Positions 33,700 through 42,648 are shown, counted from the first letter of the stretch. The stretch: 64,000 nucleotides of DNA from Nonomuraea antri (GCF_013283785.1 NZ_JABCPZ010000009.1:1-64000), one strand, 5' to 3'. Made by a program: numbers and translations. The notes: a model not told the origin generated them from the sequence alone.

Positions 33700-36600
33700 T
33701 CAGTCGCGCGCCATGCTGACGCTGAGTTCCAGGTCGTCGCCCGGCTGGGCGCCCGGCCGCCGCGGCGCCAGGTGGAGGTAGAGCAGCGGCACCACGAGCA
33801 GGCCGTGCAGCAGCACCGTGACCAGCCCGCCCACCAGCACGAAGGCCAGCGGCCGCACCACTTCCAGCCCGGGACCGCCCATGACCATCGCGGGCAGCAG
33901 GACGGCGGCCACCGCCACGGCCGCGACCAGCACCGCGCCCGCCCGCTCGCCGGCTCCGCGCACCACGAGCTCCGGCGTGATCTGCCCGTCCTCGCGTTCG
34001 CCGAGCCGCCGCAGATGGCCGATCGTCACGATCGAGACGCGTATCGCGATCGCCAGCACCCCGAGCACGCCGGCCAGCACCACCGGGGTCAGCGCCGCGC
34101 CGGTCAGCGCCGCGGCCACGACCGCGCCGGCCAGGGCCACCGGCAGCGTGAGCGCCACCAGCAGCGCCAGCCGCCAGGCGCCGACCGCGGCGTGCAGCAG
34201 GAGCAGCAGGAGCACCACCACGAACAGCAGCAGCCCGGCCAGCCGCAGCGTCCGCGCCCCGTCGCCGGCGTAGTCGCCCAGGACCTCGGCGTGGTACTCC
34301 AGCGGCAGGGCCAGCCCGGCCAGCCGCTGCTCGACCTGCGCGGCCACCGCTCCCCTGTCGCCGCCCGCCACGTCCAGCACGACGTCGTAGTAGCGGGCGG
34401 TGGCCTCGTGGGTGAAGACGTTCTGGTTCGGCTGCACGCGCACCTCGGCCACGTCGCCGAGCCGCACCCGGCGGCCGTCCGGCGTGTCGACGGGCACCTC
34501 GCTCACGCTGGCCAGGCTCTGCCGGGCGCCCGGGACGCCGATCACGACCACCTCGAAGACCTTCTGGTTCTCGAACAGGCTGCCCACCTCGATGCCGGCC
34601 AGGTAGGTGGCCGCGGCCCTGCGCACGTCGCCCGGCTTGAGCCCGTCCTGCCTGGCGCGCGGGATGTTCACCTCGACCTCGACCGTCGGCTCGACCGGCG
34701 GCAGCTCGACCCGGGAGCCGCGCACGCCGGGCACGGCCGCCGCGCTCTGCCTGACCTTCTCCGCCTCGGTCTTGAGCACGTCCAGGTCCCGGCCGTAGAC
34801 GCGGACCACGACGCCGTCCGCCTGGCGGCCTTCCGCCGCCGCGATGACCTCGCCGGCGTAGGTGCGCAGCCCGCCCTCGAAGCCGGGACGTCCCTGCAGG
34901 ACGCGCCGCACGGCCGCGACGGTGGCGGCGTAGTCGGCGTCGCCGTTCAGGCTGACCCACAACATGCCGGAGTTGATGTTGACCACCTCGTCGGCGGCGA
35001 TGGCCCGGCCGACGTGCGCGGCGACGCGGCGCACCCCCGGCACGGCGCGCAGGTCCCTGCCGACCTGCTCGCCCATCGCGACCATCGCGGGATGGGAGGT
35101 GCCGGGCGGGGTCTGCCAGCGCACCAGCAGGTCGCGGTCCTGCAGGTCCGGGATCGGCGCGGCGCCGGCCCGAGGCACGACGGCGAACACGGTCACCGCC
35201 ACCCCCGCGACCGCCACCAGCGCGGCCACCGCGTACACCCAGCGGGAGCGGAGCGTGGCCCGCGACAGCACCGCCTGGTAGCTTCGCCGCATCCGCCCGG
35301 CGAAGGCCGGCTCGCGGCCCATGGCGACCGGCCTGGCCAGCAGGAACGAGGCCAGCGCCGGTGTCACGGTGAGCGCCACCAGCAGGGACGCGGCCACCGC
35401 GAGCACGTAGGAGGTGGCCACCGAGCCGAGGAAGGTGCCCGTGACTCCGCCGAGGAAGAACAGCGGCACGGCGGCCAGGAGTATCGCCAGCGTGGCGTAG
35501 ACGATCGGCGAGCGGAGCTCCCGCATCGCCTCCAGGATCAGCGTGGCGACCGGCTTGCCGCCGTTGTCCGGCCGGTACTCGGCCAGCCGCCGGCCGACGT
35601 GCGTAGCGCCGGTGACGGCGTCGTCGACGACCACCGCCAGCGCGACCACCAGCCCGGCCACGACCAGCAGGTTGATCGGCTCACCGCGTAGTTGCAGCAC
35701 CAGGAACGCGGCCAGCAGCGAGAGCGGCACCACGATCACCACGATCAGCGCCGTGCGCCACCGGAACAGCAGCGCCGCCACCACCAGGACGAGCAGCACG
35801 AGCCCGAGGCCCAGCGACAGCGCCAGGTTGTCCGTGGCCTGCTCGATGAACGTGGCCGGACGGTAGAGCGTGGAGTCGAACTTCATGCCCGACAGGCCGG
35901 GGCTGAGCGCCTTGAGCGCGGCCTCGACGTCCCTGGTCACCTGGGTGGTGCTGGCGCCGGGGAACTTCTCCACGATCAGCATGAGCCCCTTGCCGCCGTC
36001 GCCGACGACCGCGTCGCCGATCAGCGGCTGGTTGTCCTCGACGACCCGGCCCACGTCGCCGAGCGTCACGCTCTTGGCGTCCTTCTCGCCCGCGGCCGGT
36101 TCCACGGGCACCTGGGCGAGGTCCGCGGCGGTCTTGATGGGCGAGATGTGCTGGATGCCCAGCCGCTGCTGCGGGGTGTCGATGAAGCCGCCGCTGCCCG
36201 GCGAGGACGCGCGGACGAAGCTCAGCGGCGACGACCACAGCGCGTTGCCCGTGGTCGACAGGACCCGGTCGAGCGAGACGCCGTGCGCGGCCAGCCGCTG
36301 CGGGTCGACCTGCACCTGGAGCTGCCGCTCGCGTTGTCCCCAGATGGCCACGTTGGCCACCCCGGGCACGCCCATCAGGCGCGGCTTGACGTTCCAGCGG
36401 GCCAGCACGGACATCTCGATGAGCGAGAGCTGCTCCGAGGACAGCGAGATCATCGCCACCCGGTTGACCGAGGAGAGCGGTTGCAGCATCGCCGGCGGCC
36501 TGGACACGTTGGGCAGGGTGTGCGCCTGCGTGAGGCGTTCCTGCACCATCTGGCGGGCGCGCAGCAGGTCGGTCCCCGGCTCGAAGATCAGCTCGATCGA

Positions 36601-36876
36601 CGAGAGGCCGGCGACGGAATTGGACCGGATCTCGTCCAGCCAGGCCACCCCGTTGAGCAGGTTGACCTCGAGCGGGACGGTGATGAGCTGCTCGACCTCA
36701 TACGCTGACAGGCCCAGCGCCTCGGTCTGCACCTCCACGTACGGCGGGGAGAACTCGGGCAGCGGCTCCACCTGGACCTCGCGCAGTTGCACCACGCCGA
36801 CGGCGATCGCCGCCAGCGCGGCCGCCACCACGAGGCCGCGGAACTTGATGCTCGACCTGACAAGCCACTTCATCAT
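33700..36876 (-). CDS. HME-type RND efflux pump subunit A, diverged paralogue
   Basis: 1058-aa RND protein colinear with subunit B (VEPLPEFSPPYVEVQTEALGL, GFIDTPQQRLGIQH, PGVANVAIWGQRE). TM4 keeps the double Asp (418-419) but reads VVVDDAVTGATH, with Thr425 where subunit B and CzcA have the conserved Glu. The TM10-12 motif is altered to AIRVSIVTIGH. The pump may therefore be the non-translocating partner in a heteromeric trimer, as in MdtBC-type systems. ATG at 36876 with AAGGGG upstream; a start eight codons earlier is also open. First gene of the operon. Confidence 0.88.
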   Translation of the reverse strand: MMKWLVRSSIKFRGLVVAAALAAIAVGVVQLREVQVEPLPEFSPPYVEVQTEALGLSAYEVEQLITVPLEVNLLNGVAWLDEIRSNSVAGLSSIELIFEPGTDLLRARQMVQERLTQAHTLPNVSRPPAMLQPLSSVNRVAMISLSSEQLSLIEMSVLARWNVKPRLMGVPGVANVAIWGQRERQLQVQVDPQRLAAHGVSLDRVLSTTGNALWSSPLSFVRASSPGSGGFIDTPQQRLGIQHISPIKTAADLAQVPVEPAAGEKDAKSVTLGDVGRVVEDNQPLIGDAVVGDGGKGLMLIVEKFPGASTTQVTRDVEAALKALSPGLSGMKFDSTLYRPATFIEQATDNLALSLGLGLVLLVLVVAALLFRWRTALIVVIVVPLSLLAAFLVLQLRGEPINLLVVAGLVVALAVVVDDAVTGATHVGRRLAEYRPDNGGKPVATLILEAMRELRSPIVYATLAILLAAVPLFFLGGVTGTFLGSVATSYVLAVAASLLVALTVTPALASFLLARPVAMGREPAFAGRMRRSYQAVLSRATLRSRWVYAVAALVAVAGVAVTVFAVVPRAGAAPIPDLQDRDLLVRWQTPPGTSHPAMVAMGEQVGRDLRAVPGVRRVAAHVGRAIAADEVVNINSGMLWVSLNGDADYAATVAAVRRVLQGRPGFEGGLRTYAGEVIAAAEGRQADGVVVRVYGRDLDVLKTEAEKVRQSAAAVPGVRGSRVELPPVEPTVEVEVNIPRARQDGLKPGDVRRAAATYLAGIEVGSLFENQKVFEVVVIGVPGARQSLASVSEVPVDTPDGRRVRLGDVAEVRVQPNQNVFTHEATARYYDVVLDVAGGDRGAVAAQVEQRLAGLALPLEYHAEVLGDYAGDGARTLRLAGLLLFVVVLLLLLLHAAVGAWRLALLVALTLPVALAGAVVAAALTGAALTPVVLAGVLGVLAIAIRVSIVTIGHLRRLGEREDGQITPELVVRGAGERAGAVLVAAVAVAAVLLPAMVMGGPGLEVVRPLAFVLVGGLVTVLLHGLLVVPLLYLHLAPRRPGAQPGDDLELSVSMARD

Positions 36877-37371
36877 CACCGGATCCCCTTCGGTGCGCAT
36901 GACTGGGCAGAGGGCCCGCGTCCAGGCCTCGCGATGCGGCTCCTCAGGGCCCTATTCGTCGAGGAGGCGCGGATGGATGAATCGCGGAGGCTCGCAGATC
37001 TGGCGTCGTTCGCTCGGGTTGTGAGCAGGGCGGCGCGGACGCCGTGAACCGCTCGGGTTCCGGGCGGCACGGCGTGACCGCCGTGAACCGCTCGGGATCG
37101 GCGCGTGCGTCCGGGCGGCGGAAGATCGCCGCAGGCCCTGCCGGGGTCGCGCGCCGTGGCCGGTCCCGCCCCTGCCGGGCGGGACGTACTCCCCTTCACC
37201 TGGGGTGGTGCTGCTGCGTACTGCGATGTGCCCCGAGTATGTGCCGCCGCCGGGCTCGCGTCAGCACCGCCGGGTGTCCGAATGCGGTCAAAGTACGCCG
37301 GCACCGCGGAGCGCCCCGCACGACCGGGGCCGCCGGGGGATTGTCGGTGGCCGCCGGTAGTGTTTCGAGGC
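36877..37371. other. 495-bp gap upstream of the divergent RND operon and PIG-L gene
   Basis: No convincing gene on either strand; the open frames have no family resemblance and unusual composition. It holds an 18-bp direct repeat CGCCGTGAACCGCTCGGG (37040-37057, 37079-37096), and CCCC-ttcacct-GGGG (37191-37205) flanked by CGTACT at 37185 and 37217. The C4/G4 palindrome is loosely like metal-regulator sites of the CsoR type, but this is a weak match. TAGTGT (37358-37363) is a possible -10 for the PIG-L gene. Confidence 0.5.
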
Positions 37372-38190
37372 ATGGATCGGCAACTCACCCTGATGGCCGT
37401 GCACGCGCACCCCGACGACGAGGTCCTGAGCACCGGCGGCGTGCTGGCCCGCTACACCGGCGAAGGCATCCGCACCGTGCTGGTCACCTGCACCAACGGC
37501 GAGCAGGGCGACGGCCCTGGCGGCGTCAAGCCCGGCGACCCCGGCCACGACGACGAGGCGGTGGCCGAGCGGCGGCTGGCCGAGCTCCGCGAGTCGGTGG
37601 CGCACCTGGGCATCGACCACCTGGAGCTGCTCGGCTACCGCGACTCCGGCATGCAGGGCTGGGAGACCAACACCCATCCCCGGGCGTTCGCCAACATCCC
37701 GCTCGACGTGGCGGCAGGGAAGCTGGCCGAGCTGATGGAGCGCTATCGTCCCGACGTGGTGGTGACCTACGACGAGACGGGCGGCGGGGGCTACGGGCAC
37801 CCCGACCACGTGCAGGCGCACCGCGTCGCGGTGGCCGCCGCGCAGTCGACCGGCATCCCGGCCAAGTTCTACTACACCGCGATCCCGCGTTCGGCGATCA
37901 AGAAGATGTTCGAGACCATGCAGGCGAACGGCGTCGAGGTCGACTTCGAGCCGTCCGACGACTTCGGCACCCCCGACGAGCAGGTCACCACGATCGTCGA
38001 CGTCAGCCCGTTCGTGGAGCACAAGCTGAAGGCGCTGCGCGCGCACGAGAGCCAGGGGGAGAACATCTTCCTGCTCAGGATGCCGGAGGAGGCGCAGCAC
38101 CAGGCGTTCTCGCACGAGGCGTTCACCCGCGTGCACTCCCAGGTCCCCGCGCCGGGCCACGAGGACGACCTGTTCGCCGGCCTCCGCTGA
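37372..38190 (+). CDS. PIG-L family deacetylase (MshB/Mca-like)
   Basis: 272-aa zinc-dependent N-deacetylase. Zinc site: AHPDDE (His13, Asp16) and GHPDH (His146), the arrangement of MshB and mycothiol S-conjugate amidase Mca. The stretch TCTNGEQGD and the regular C-terminus VEHKLKALRAHESQ also fit. Mycothiol biosynthesis or detoxification of its conjugates is the likely setting; members acting on other GlcNAc compounds exist, so I leave the symbol open. ATG at 37372, with a TAGTGT -10 eight bases upstream and no ribosome-binding site. Confidence 0.9.
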   Translation: MDRQLTLMAVHAHPDDEVLSTGGVLARYTGEGIRTVLVTCTNGEQGDGPGGVKPGDPGHDDEAVAERRLAELRESVAHLGIDHLELLGYRDSGMQGWETNTHPRAFANIPLDVAAGKLAELMERYRPDVVVTYDETGGGGYGHPDHVQAHRVAVAAAQSTGIPAKFYYTAIPRSAIKKMFETMQANGVEVDFEPSDDFGTPDEQVTTIVDVSPFVEHKLKALRAHESQGENIFLLRMPEEAQHQAFSHEAFTRVHSQVPAPGHEDDLFAGLR

Positions 38191-38479
38191 GCCCCCCACC
38201 GGCGCTCCAGGGCCAATAAACGCGAATGTTATTTATCTTCACATTTACCGACCGAAAATCACCGCGCCGCGCGCACGGATAATCACGACACCATTCCGCA
38301 TACTTCAGATTCGCCATGTATTAGGCAGAAACGGTTGTGACGCGGAAGAGGTGGTGTAAGACTCGAATTTCGAGCGAGTGGAACCGCCGGGGCACGACCG
38401 CCCGCTCGTCACCCGGAGCGTCAGGGAGGTGAACGACAACGACCGGAATCCGTTTCCGGTCACTAAGTGGGGTCGGTAA
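38191..38479 (+). promoter_or_regulatory. flavohemoglobin upstream region with three inverted repeats
   Basis: A 289-bp AT-rich gap with no gene. Inverted repeats: AATGT-N11-ACATT (38225-38245), CTCGAA-T-TTCGAG (38362-38374) and ACCGGAA-tccgt-TTCCGGT (38442-38460), the last ending 19 bp before the ATG. Flavohemoglobin genes are often controlled by nitric-oxide sensors such as NsrR; the first repeat has roughly the right size, but a match is not shown. Confidence 0.45.
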
Positions 38480-39598
38480 ATGTCGTTAAATCCGCGCTTG
38501 GTCAAGGAGAGCTTCTCCGTCGTCGAACCGGTCGCCGACAAGGCCGCCGCGTACTTCTACGGCCGCCTCTTCGCGGAGAGTCCACACCTGCGAGCCATGT
38601 TCCCGCCCGCGATGGACGTCCAGCGAGACCGGCTGTTCAGCGCGCTGACGAGGATCGTGTGGAGCCTGGACAGCCCCGACGGCCTGGCCACCTACCTGGG
38701 GCAGCTGGGCCGCGACCACCGCAAGTACGGCGTCGTCTCCGAGCACTACACCTCGGTGGGCAACGCCCTGCTGGCTACCGTACGCAAGTTCGCCCGCGAG
38801 ATCTGGACCCCGGAGATCGAGGCCGCCTGGGTGTCGGCGTACGCGGCGGCCGCCCAGGCGATGATCGACTCGGCCGAGTCCGACGCCGGGGTCTCGCCGG
38901 CCTGGTGGCTGGCCGAGGTCGTCGACCACGAACAGCGTCACCGCGACATCTCGGTCATCACGCTGCGGCCCACGCAGCGGCTGCCGTTCACCGCGGGCCA
39001 GTACGTCAACGTGCAGACGGCCCGCTGGCCGCGCGTCTGGCGCACCTTCTCCATCGCGAACGCGCCCCGCGTCGACAACACGATCAGGCTGCACGTGCGC
39101 TCCGTGCCGGGCGGCTGGGTGTCCACCACGCTGACCAGAGACACCCGCATCGGCGACACGATCATGCTGGGCCCGCCCATGGGCACGATGACCCCGCACG
39201 ACCGCAGCACCCGCGACGTGCTGTGCGTGGCGGGCGGCACCGGGCTGGCGCCGCTGAAGGCGATCATCCAGCACATCATCGACTCGGGCCGCCGGCCCAA
39301 CATCCACCTGCTGTTCGGCGCGCGCACCCGCGACGAGCTGTACGACCTGCCCGACCTGATCAGGATGGAGTCGTCCTTCCCGTGGCTGCGCGTGCTGCCG
39401 GTGGTCTCCGACGACCCGTCCTACGACGGGATGCGCGGCAGCCTGCCGGAGGTCACCCAGCGCTTCCACTCCTGGGCCGAGCACGAGGTCTACGTGTGCG
39501 GCCCGACCGCCATGGTCAACGAGACCGTGCGGCGGCTGCAGATCGACGGCGTGCCCCTGTCGCGCATCCACCGCGACACCATCCGCGGCGAACGGTAG
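38480..39598 (+). CDS. flavohemoglobin (nitric oxide dioxygenase-like)
   Basis: 372-aa protein with a globin domain (1-135) and an FAD/NAD reductase (140-372). Globin residues: Tyr27 at B10, Gln48 near E7, proximal His80 (RDHRKYG), then SEHYTSVGNALLAT. The reductase shows the flavin motif WRTFSIAN, pyridine nucleotide motif VAGGTGLAPLKAI and the closing YVCGPTAMVNETV. Such proteins turn NO into nitrate with O2 and NAD(P)H in the cytoplasm. The reductase half is slightly shorter than in E. coli Hmp. Monocistronic, with a long regulatory gap upstream. Confidence 0.92.
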   Translation: MSLNPRLVKESFSVVEPVADKAAAYFYGRLFAESPHLRAMFPPAMDVQRDRLFSALTRIVWSLDSPDGLATYLGQLGRDHRKYGVVSEHYTSVGNALLATVRKFAREIWTPEIEAAWVSAYAAAAQAMIDSAESDAGVSPAWWLAEVVDHEQRHRDISVITLRPTQRLPFTAGQYVNVQTARWPRVWRTFSIANAPRVDNTIRLHVRSVPGGWVSTTLTRDTRIGDTIMLGPPMGTMTPHDRSTRDVLCVAGGTGLAPLKAIIQHIIDSGRRPNIHLLFGARTRDELYDLPDLIRMESSFPWLRVLPVVSDDPSYDGMRGSLPEVTQRFHSWAEHEVYVCGPTAMVNETVRRLQIDGVPLSRIHRDTIRGER

Positions 39599-39670
39599 CG
39601 GCGGCGAGCCGTGGGAGAATGCGGCTTCTGCCCGCTGTGTCCCTGCTGCCGCCATGTCCACGGAGTTGCG

Positions 39671-40552
39671 TTGACCATCACCTTCGTCCCGCTCACCGAC
39701 CCGGTTCAGACCTCCTCCAGCCGCCGCGTCGCCTGGCTGGCCGCCGACGCCGACGGCAACCCGCTGGGTTCGGCGTTCCTGCGCCTGTTCACCCGCGAGG
39801 GCCAGGACCACCTGGCCGAGCTGGAGCTGAACGTGCACCCCGCGGAGCGCCGCAAGGGGACGGGCACGCTGCTGCTCAAGCGGGCGGTCGACGCGGCCAG
39901 GCAGGAGGGCCGCAGGTCGCTGCTGGCCCAGGCGGGCGCGGGCACGCCCGGTGACCTGTTCCTGCCGGCCAGGAAGTTCAGGAAGGTGCTCGGCCTGACG
40001 TTCGCCAGGCTCGCGCTGGCCGAGGCGGACCTGACCGCCGTCGCCGCGGTGGCCGCCGAGCCGCGCCCCGGCTACCGGCTGCACTCCTGGGACGGCATGG
40101 TGCCCGACGACCTGGCCGACACCTTCACCGCCTCCCGCCGGGCGATGGACGACATGCCGATGGACGACACCGACTACGGCGTGGTCACCTGGGACGTCGA
40201 GCGGGTCCGCGCCGCGGCCAGGACCATCGCCGACCGGGGCGACCTGCTGCACACGGTGGTGGCCGTGGCCGAGTCCGACGGCTCGATCGCCGGTTTCACC
40301 GAGCTGGTCGTGCCCGGCGACGGGCGCGGCGACGGCCAGCACTACGGCACCGGCGTGCTGCCCGAGCACCGCGGCCACGGCCTGGCCCGGTGGATGAAGG
40401 CCGAGGCGATCGGGCAGGCCCGCGCCCGCCACCCGGAGCTCGGCGGCCTGCTGACCGACACCGCCGACAGCAACACGCACATGCGGGCGGTCAACGACTC
40501 GCTCGGGTACGTGCCGACGCACAAGAAGCACGAGTACCAGCTCGACCTGTGA
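39671..40552 (+). CDS. tandem GNAT-fold N-acetyltransferase
   Basis: 293-aa protein with two GNAT halves. The first has LELNVHPAERRKGTGTLLLK (acetyl-CoA loop RRKGTG), the second TGVLPEHRGHGLARWMKAEA (loop EHRGHG) and a NSLGY-like end DSLGYVPTHKKHEYQL. Layout resembles MshD and other double-GNAT proteins of actinobacteria, but the substrate is not clear. The TTG at 39671 is preferred because GGAG lies five bases upstream; an earlier start gives a cysteine-rich leader that looks untranslated. The gene end carries a 29-bp duplication. Confidence 0.85.
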   Translation: MTITFVPLTDPVQTSSSRRVAWLAADADGNPLGSAFLRLFTREGQDHLAELELNVHPAERRKGTGTLLLKRAVDAARQEGRRSLLAQAGAGTPGDLFLPARKFRKVLGLTFARLALAEADLTAVAAVAAEPRPGYRLHSWDGMVPDDLADTFTASRRAMDDMPMDDTDYGVVTWDVERVRAAARTIADRGDLLHTVVAVAESDGSIAGFTELVVPGDGRGDGQHYGTGVLPEHRGHGLARWMKAEAIGQARARHPELGGLLTDTADSNTHMRAVNDSLGYVPTHKKHEYQLDL

Positions 40553-40592
40553 CGAGCCCGGGGTATCAGCTCGACCTGTGACGAGCCCGGGT
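40535..40592 (+). repeat. 29-bp tandem duplication across the GNAT gene stop
   Basis: Two copies (40535-40563 and 40564-40592) differ at two positions. Each contains CAGCTCGACCTGTGA, the last codons and stop of the acetyltransferase gene, so the second copy is a non-coding echo of the 3' end. Confidence 0.9.
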
Positions 40593-40623
40593 CCCGGCCC
40601 GACCCGCAGGAGGCGCCGGCGCG

Positions 40624-41607
40624 CTACACCCGGCGCAGCACCTCCATGGCCTCCCGTTCGATGCGCGCCAGCTCGCGGAGCAGGGCGGCGGCCCGGTCCA
40701 GGTGCCCGGCGTCGCCGCTCTCCCCCGCCGCGGCGATCAGGCTCGCCACCTCCGTCCAGTGCGTGGCGGCCTCTGCGTACAGCGCGTGACCGGTGCGCAG
40801 GCCGGGCTCGCCGGCCAGGTCGGCGCTCTCGGCGAGGAAGTCGCGGAACAGGGCGCGGAACAGGGCGCCGCCGGTGCCGGCCCGCTCCATCAGGAGCGCG
40901 GCATGCGGCAGGTCGCGCCGCGGGTCCTCGGCGCGCGCGAGCCAGTTCGGCGCCTGCGCGGCGGCCTTGTCGATGCCGCGGTGGCCCAGGTTCGCGATGG
41001 GTGCGGCCAGGAACGCGGCGGCGCAGTCCCTGACGGCCGGGAGGATCTGGTCCTGCCAGCGGGGCGGCGGCCCGGGCAGCGCGATGGTGAAGGAGCGGTT
41101 CCTGGCGGTCATCGGGCCGCGTTCGCTCCGCGCCGCGGCCAGGCTCTGCCGGCTGGCGCGTACCGCGCCGCCCTGCTGGTCGGTGTCGACCAGGTGCGCG
41201 TCGTGCTCGTCGTAGCCGTACATGGCGACGAGGTGGCCGCCGAAGTGCACCTTCGTCCGGAAGTAGGCCAGGTGGTAGGAGTCGAGCTGCAGGCCGACGG
41301 GGCGGCCGGCGTCGATCGGGCCGGCCGCGTTCTCCCACGCCTTGCGCGCCGAGGCGGTCTCGCGGACCTCCAGGGTCAGCCCCAGCCTGGCGGCCAGGTT
41401 CCTGGTGAGCTCGAAGGGCTTGATCCGGCCGCCGAGGAAGGGGAACGGCATGGCCTTGGCGTCCCAGTAGACGAAGGACAGGGCCGAGCCCAGCCCGAAC
41501 AGCATGGGCTCGGACAGGTCGAGCCCCTCGTGCCGCAGCAGCACGCCCAGCGTGGTCGTCTCGCAGTGGTGCGTCCCGCGCGGCTCGACGTCCTTCAGTA
41601 CGGTCAT
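40624..41607 (-). CDS. BtrH N-terminal domain/DUF4872 protein
   Basis: 327-aa protein with an N-terminal papain-like BtrH_N domain: HHCETTTLGVLLRHEGLDLSEP with the candidate nucleophile Cys15, then FGLGSALSFVYW, and GGHLVAMYGYDEHDAHLVDTD with the matching His. The C-terminal helical part fits DUF4872. BtrH of butirosin synthesis is an acyltransferase, so an acyl-transfer or peptidase reaction is plausible. ATG at 41607 with GGGGAGAG upstream. The only neighbour on the strand is a regulator; no biosynthetic cluster is adjacent. Confidence 0.82.
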   Translation of the reverse strand: MTVLKDVEPRGTHHCETTTLGVLLRHEGLDLSEPMLFGLGSALSFVYWDAKAMPFPFLGGRIKPFELTRNLAARLGLTLEVRETASARKAWENAAGPIDAGRPVGLQLDSYHLAYFRTKVHFGGHLVAMYGYDEHDAHLVDTDQQGGAVRASRQSLAAARSERGPMTARNRSFTIALPGPPPRWQDQILPAVRDCAAAFLAAPIANLGHRGIDKAAAQAPNWLARAEDPRRDLPHAALLMERAGTGGALFRALFRDFLAESADLAGEPGLRTGHALYAEAATHWTEVASLIAAAGESGDAGHLDRAAALLRELARIEREAMEVLRRV

Positions 41608-41682
41608 GCGTCGTCTCTCCCCGTTCACTCGCCCGGCTCCGAAAACAGGATGGGGTCTCCCCCGGAGGGAGAGTCCAGCCGG

Positions 41683-42474
41683 CTAGCGGAAGGCAGCGGC
41701 GGTCTCCTCGTCGTTGGGCCAGAACGTCTCGATGGCCAGCTCGGAGACCGTGACGTCGACGGGCGTGCCGAACGTGGCGATCGTGGTGAACATCGACAGG
41801 ATCCTGTCGCCGTGCCTGATCCGCAGCGGCAGCAGGATGTCGGCAGGGCCGGGCACGTGCGCCACGTTCAGGTCCACGCCCGGGTAGGGGTAGGCGGCCA
41901 GCTCGTCGTGCAGCTCGGCCAGGCGGCCGTCCCCCGACGCCTCGGCCTGCCTGCGCAGCCGGTGCAGCAGGTGGGCGCGCACCTCCGCCAGGTTCACCAG
42001 CCGCCCGCCCATGGCCCGCGGGTGCAGGGACAGCCGCATCACGTTGATCGGCTCCTCCAGCAGCTCGGCGGGCACGCCGTCCATGAACATGGCCGCCGCC
42101 GCGTTGCCCGCCACCAGGTTCCAGGCCGCGTCCACGACCAGCGCCGGGTACGGCTCGTGCCCGGCGAGGATCTTGTCCAGCGCCTGGCGCACCACGGCCA
42201 TCTCCGGCGCCCGCACCTCGCGCTCGGGGAACACCGGCGCGTACCCGGCGGCCATCAGCAGCCGGTTGCGGTGCCGCAGCGGCACCTCCAGTTCCTCGGC
42301 CAGTTTCATCACCATCTCGCGGCTCGGCCGGGCCCGCCCGGTCTCCAGAAAGCTGATGTGCCGGGCCGAGACGTCCGCTTCGATGCCCAGGTCGAGCTGG
42401 CTCACGCGGCGCCGCTGACGCCACGATCGCAACAAATCACCAAAAGTCTCTTCTTGTACGGCAAGGGCTCCCAT
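41683..42474 (-). CDS. XRE-family regulator with MmyB-like ligand domain
   Basis: 263-aa regulator: helix-turn-helix at about 11-65 (SQLDLGIEADVSARHISFLETGRARPS split over both helices) and a C-terminal MmyB-like PAS-type domain (LVVDAAWNLVAGNAAAAMF, later HPRAMGGRLVNLAEVRAHL). MmyB-type domains can bind fatty acids. ATG at 42474, eight bases after a TAGCGT -10; a TTG three codons earlier is possible. It lies 75 bp upstream of the BtrH_N gene and probably regulates it. Confidence 0.9.
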   Translation of the reverse strand: MGALAVQEETFGDLLRSWRQRRRVSQLDLGIEADVSARHISFLETGRARPSREMVMKLAEELEVPLRHRNRLLMAAGYAPVFPEREVRAPEMAVVRQALDKILAGHEPYPALVVDAAWNLVAGNAAAAMFMDGVPAELLEEPINVMRLSLHPRAMGGRLVNLAEVRAHLLHRLRRQAEASGDGRLAELHDELAAYPYPGVDLNVAHVPGPADILLPLRIRHGDRILSMFTTIATFGTPVDVTVSELAIETFWPNDEETAAAFR

Positions 42475-42482
42475 ACCGGGCA

Positions 42483-42488
42483 ACGCTA
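42483..42488 (-). promoter_or_regulatory. -10 element of the XRE regulator gene
   Basis: TAGCGT on the minus strand ends eight bases before the ATG at 42474, with no ribosome-binding site, suggesting a leaderless transcript. Confidence 0.35.
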
Positions 42489-42648
42489 GCGGTTCGAGGG
42501 AAGCGTCACGATTACCTGGCGGGTAAAGCGCCCGCTCAGGGCGGCCTCCCGGCGGTTCCCTTGCGGCAAATCGCCCAGTCCTCGGCGATGCCCGCGGCCA
42601 CGTGACACGATGGCCGGAAGCGAACTCGGGAGCGATGGGAGCTTAGGT

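Noticed and set aside
36787..37047. Small open frames upstream of the RND operon as a metal-binding peptide
   Set aside because: No initiation signal, no cysteine or histidine clusters in a sensible frame, and it overlaps the pump gene in antisense.
38486..42424. A 1312-codon open frame on the minus strand
   Set aside because: It only runs through the reverse side of the flavohemoglobin and GNAT genes and the wrong frame of the BtrH_N and XRE genes; high GC content keeps such frames open. No family motifs.
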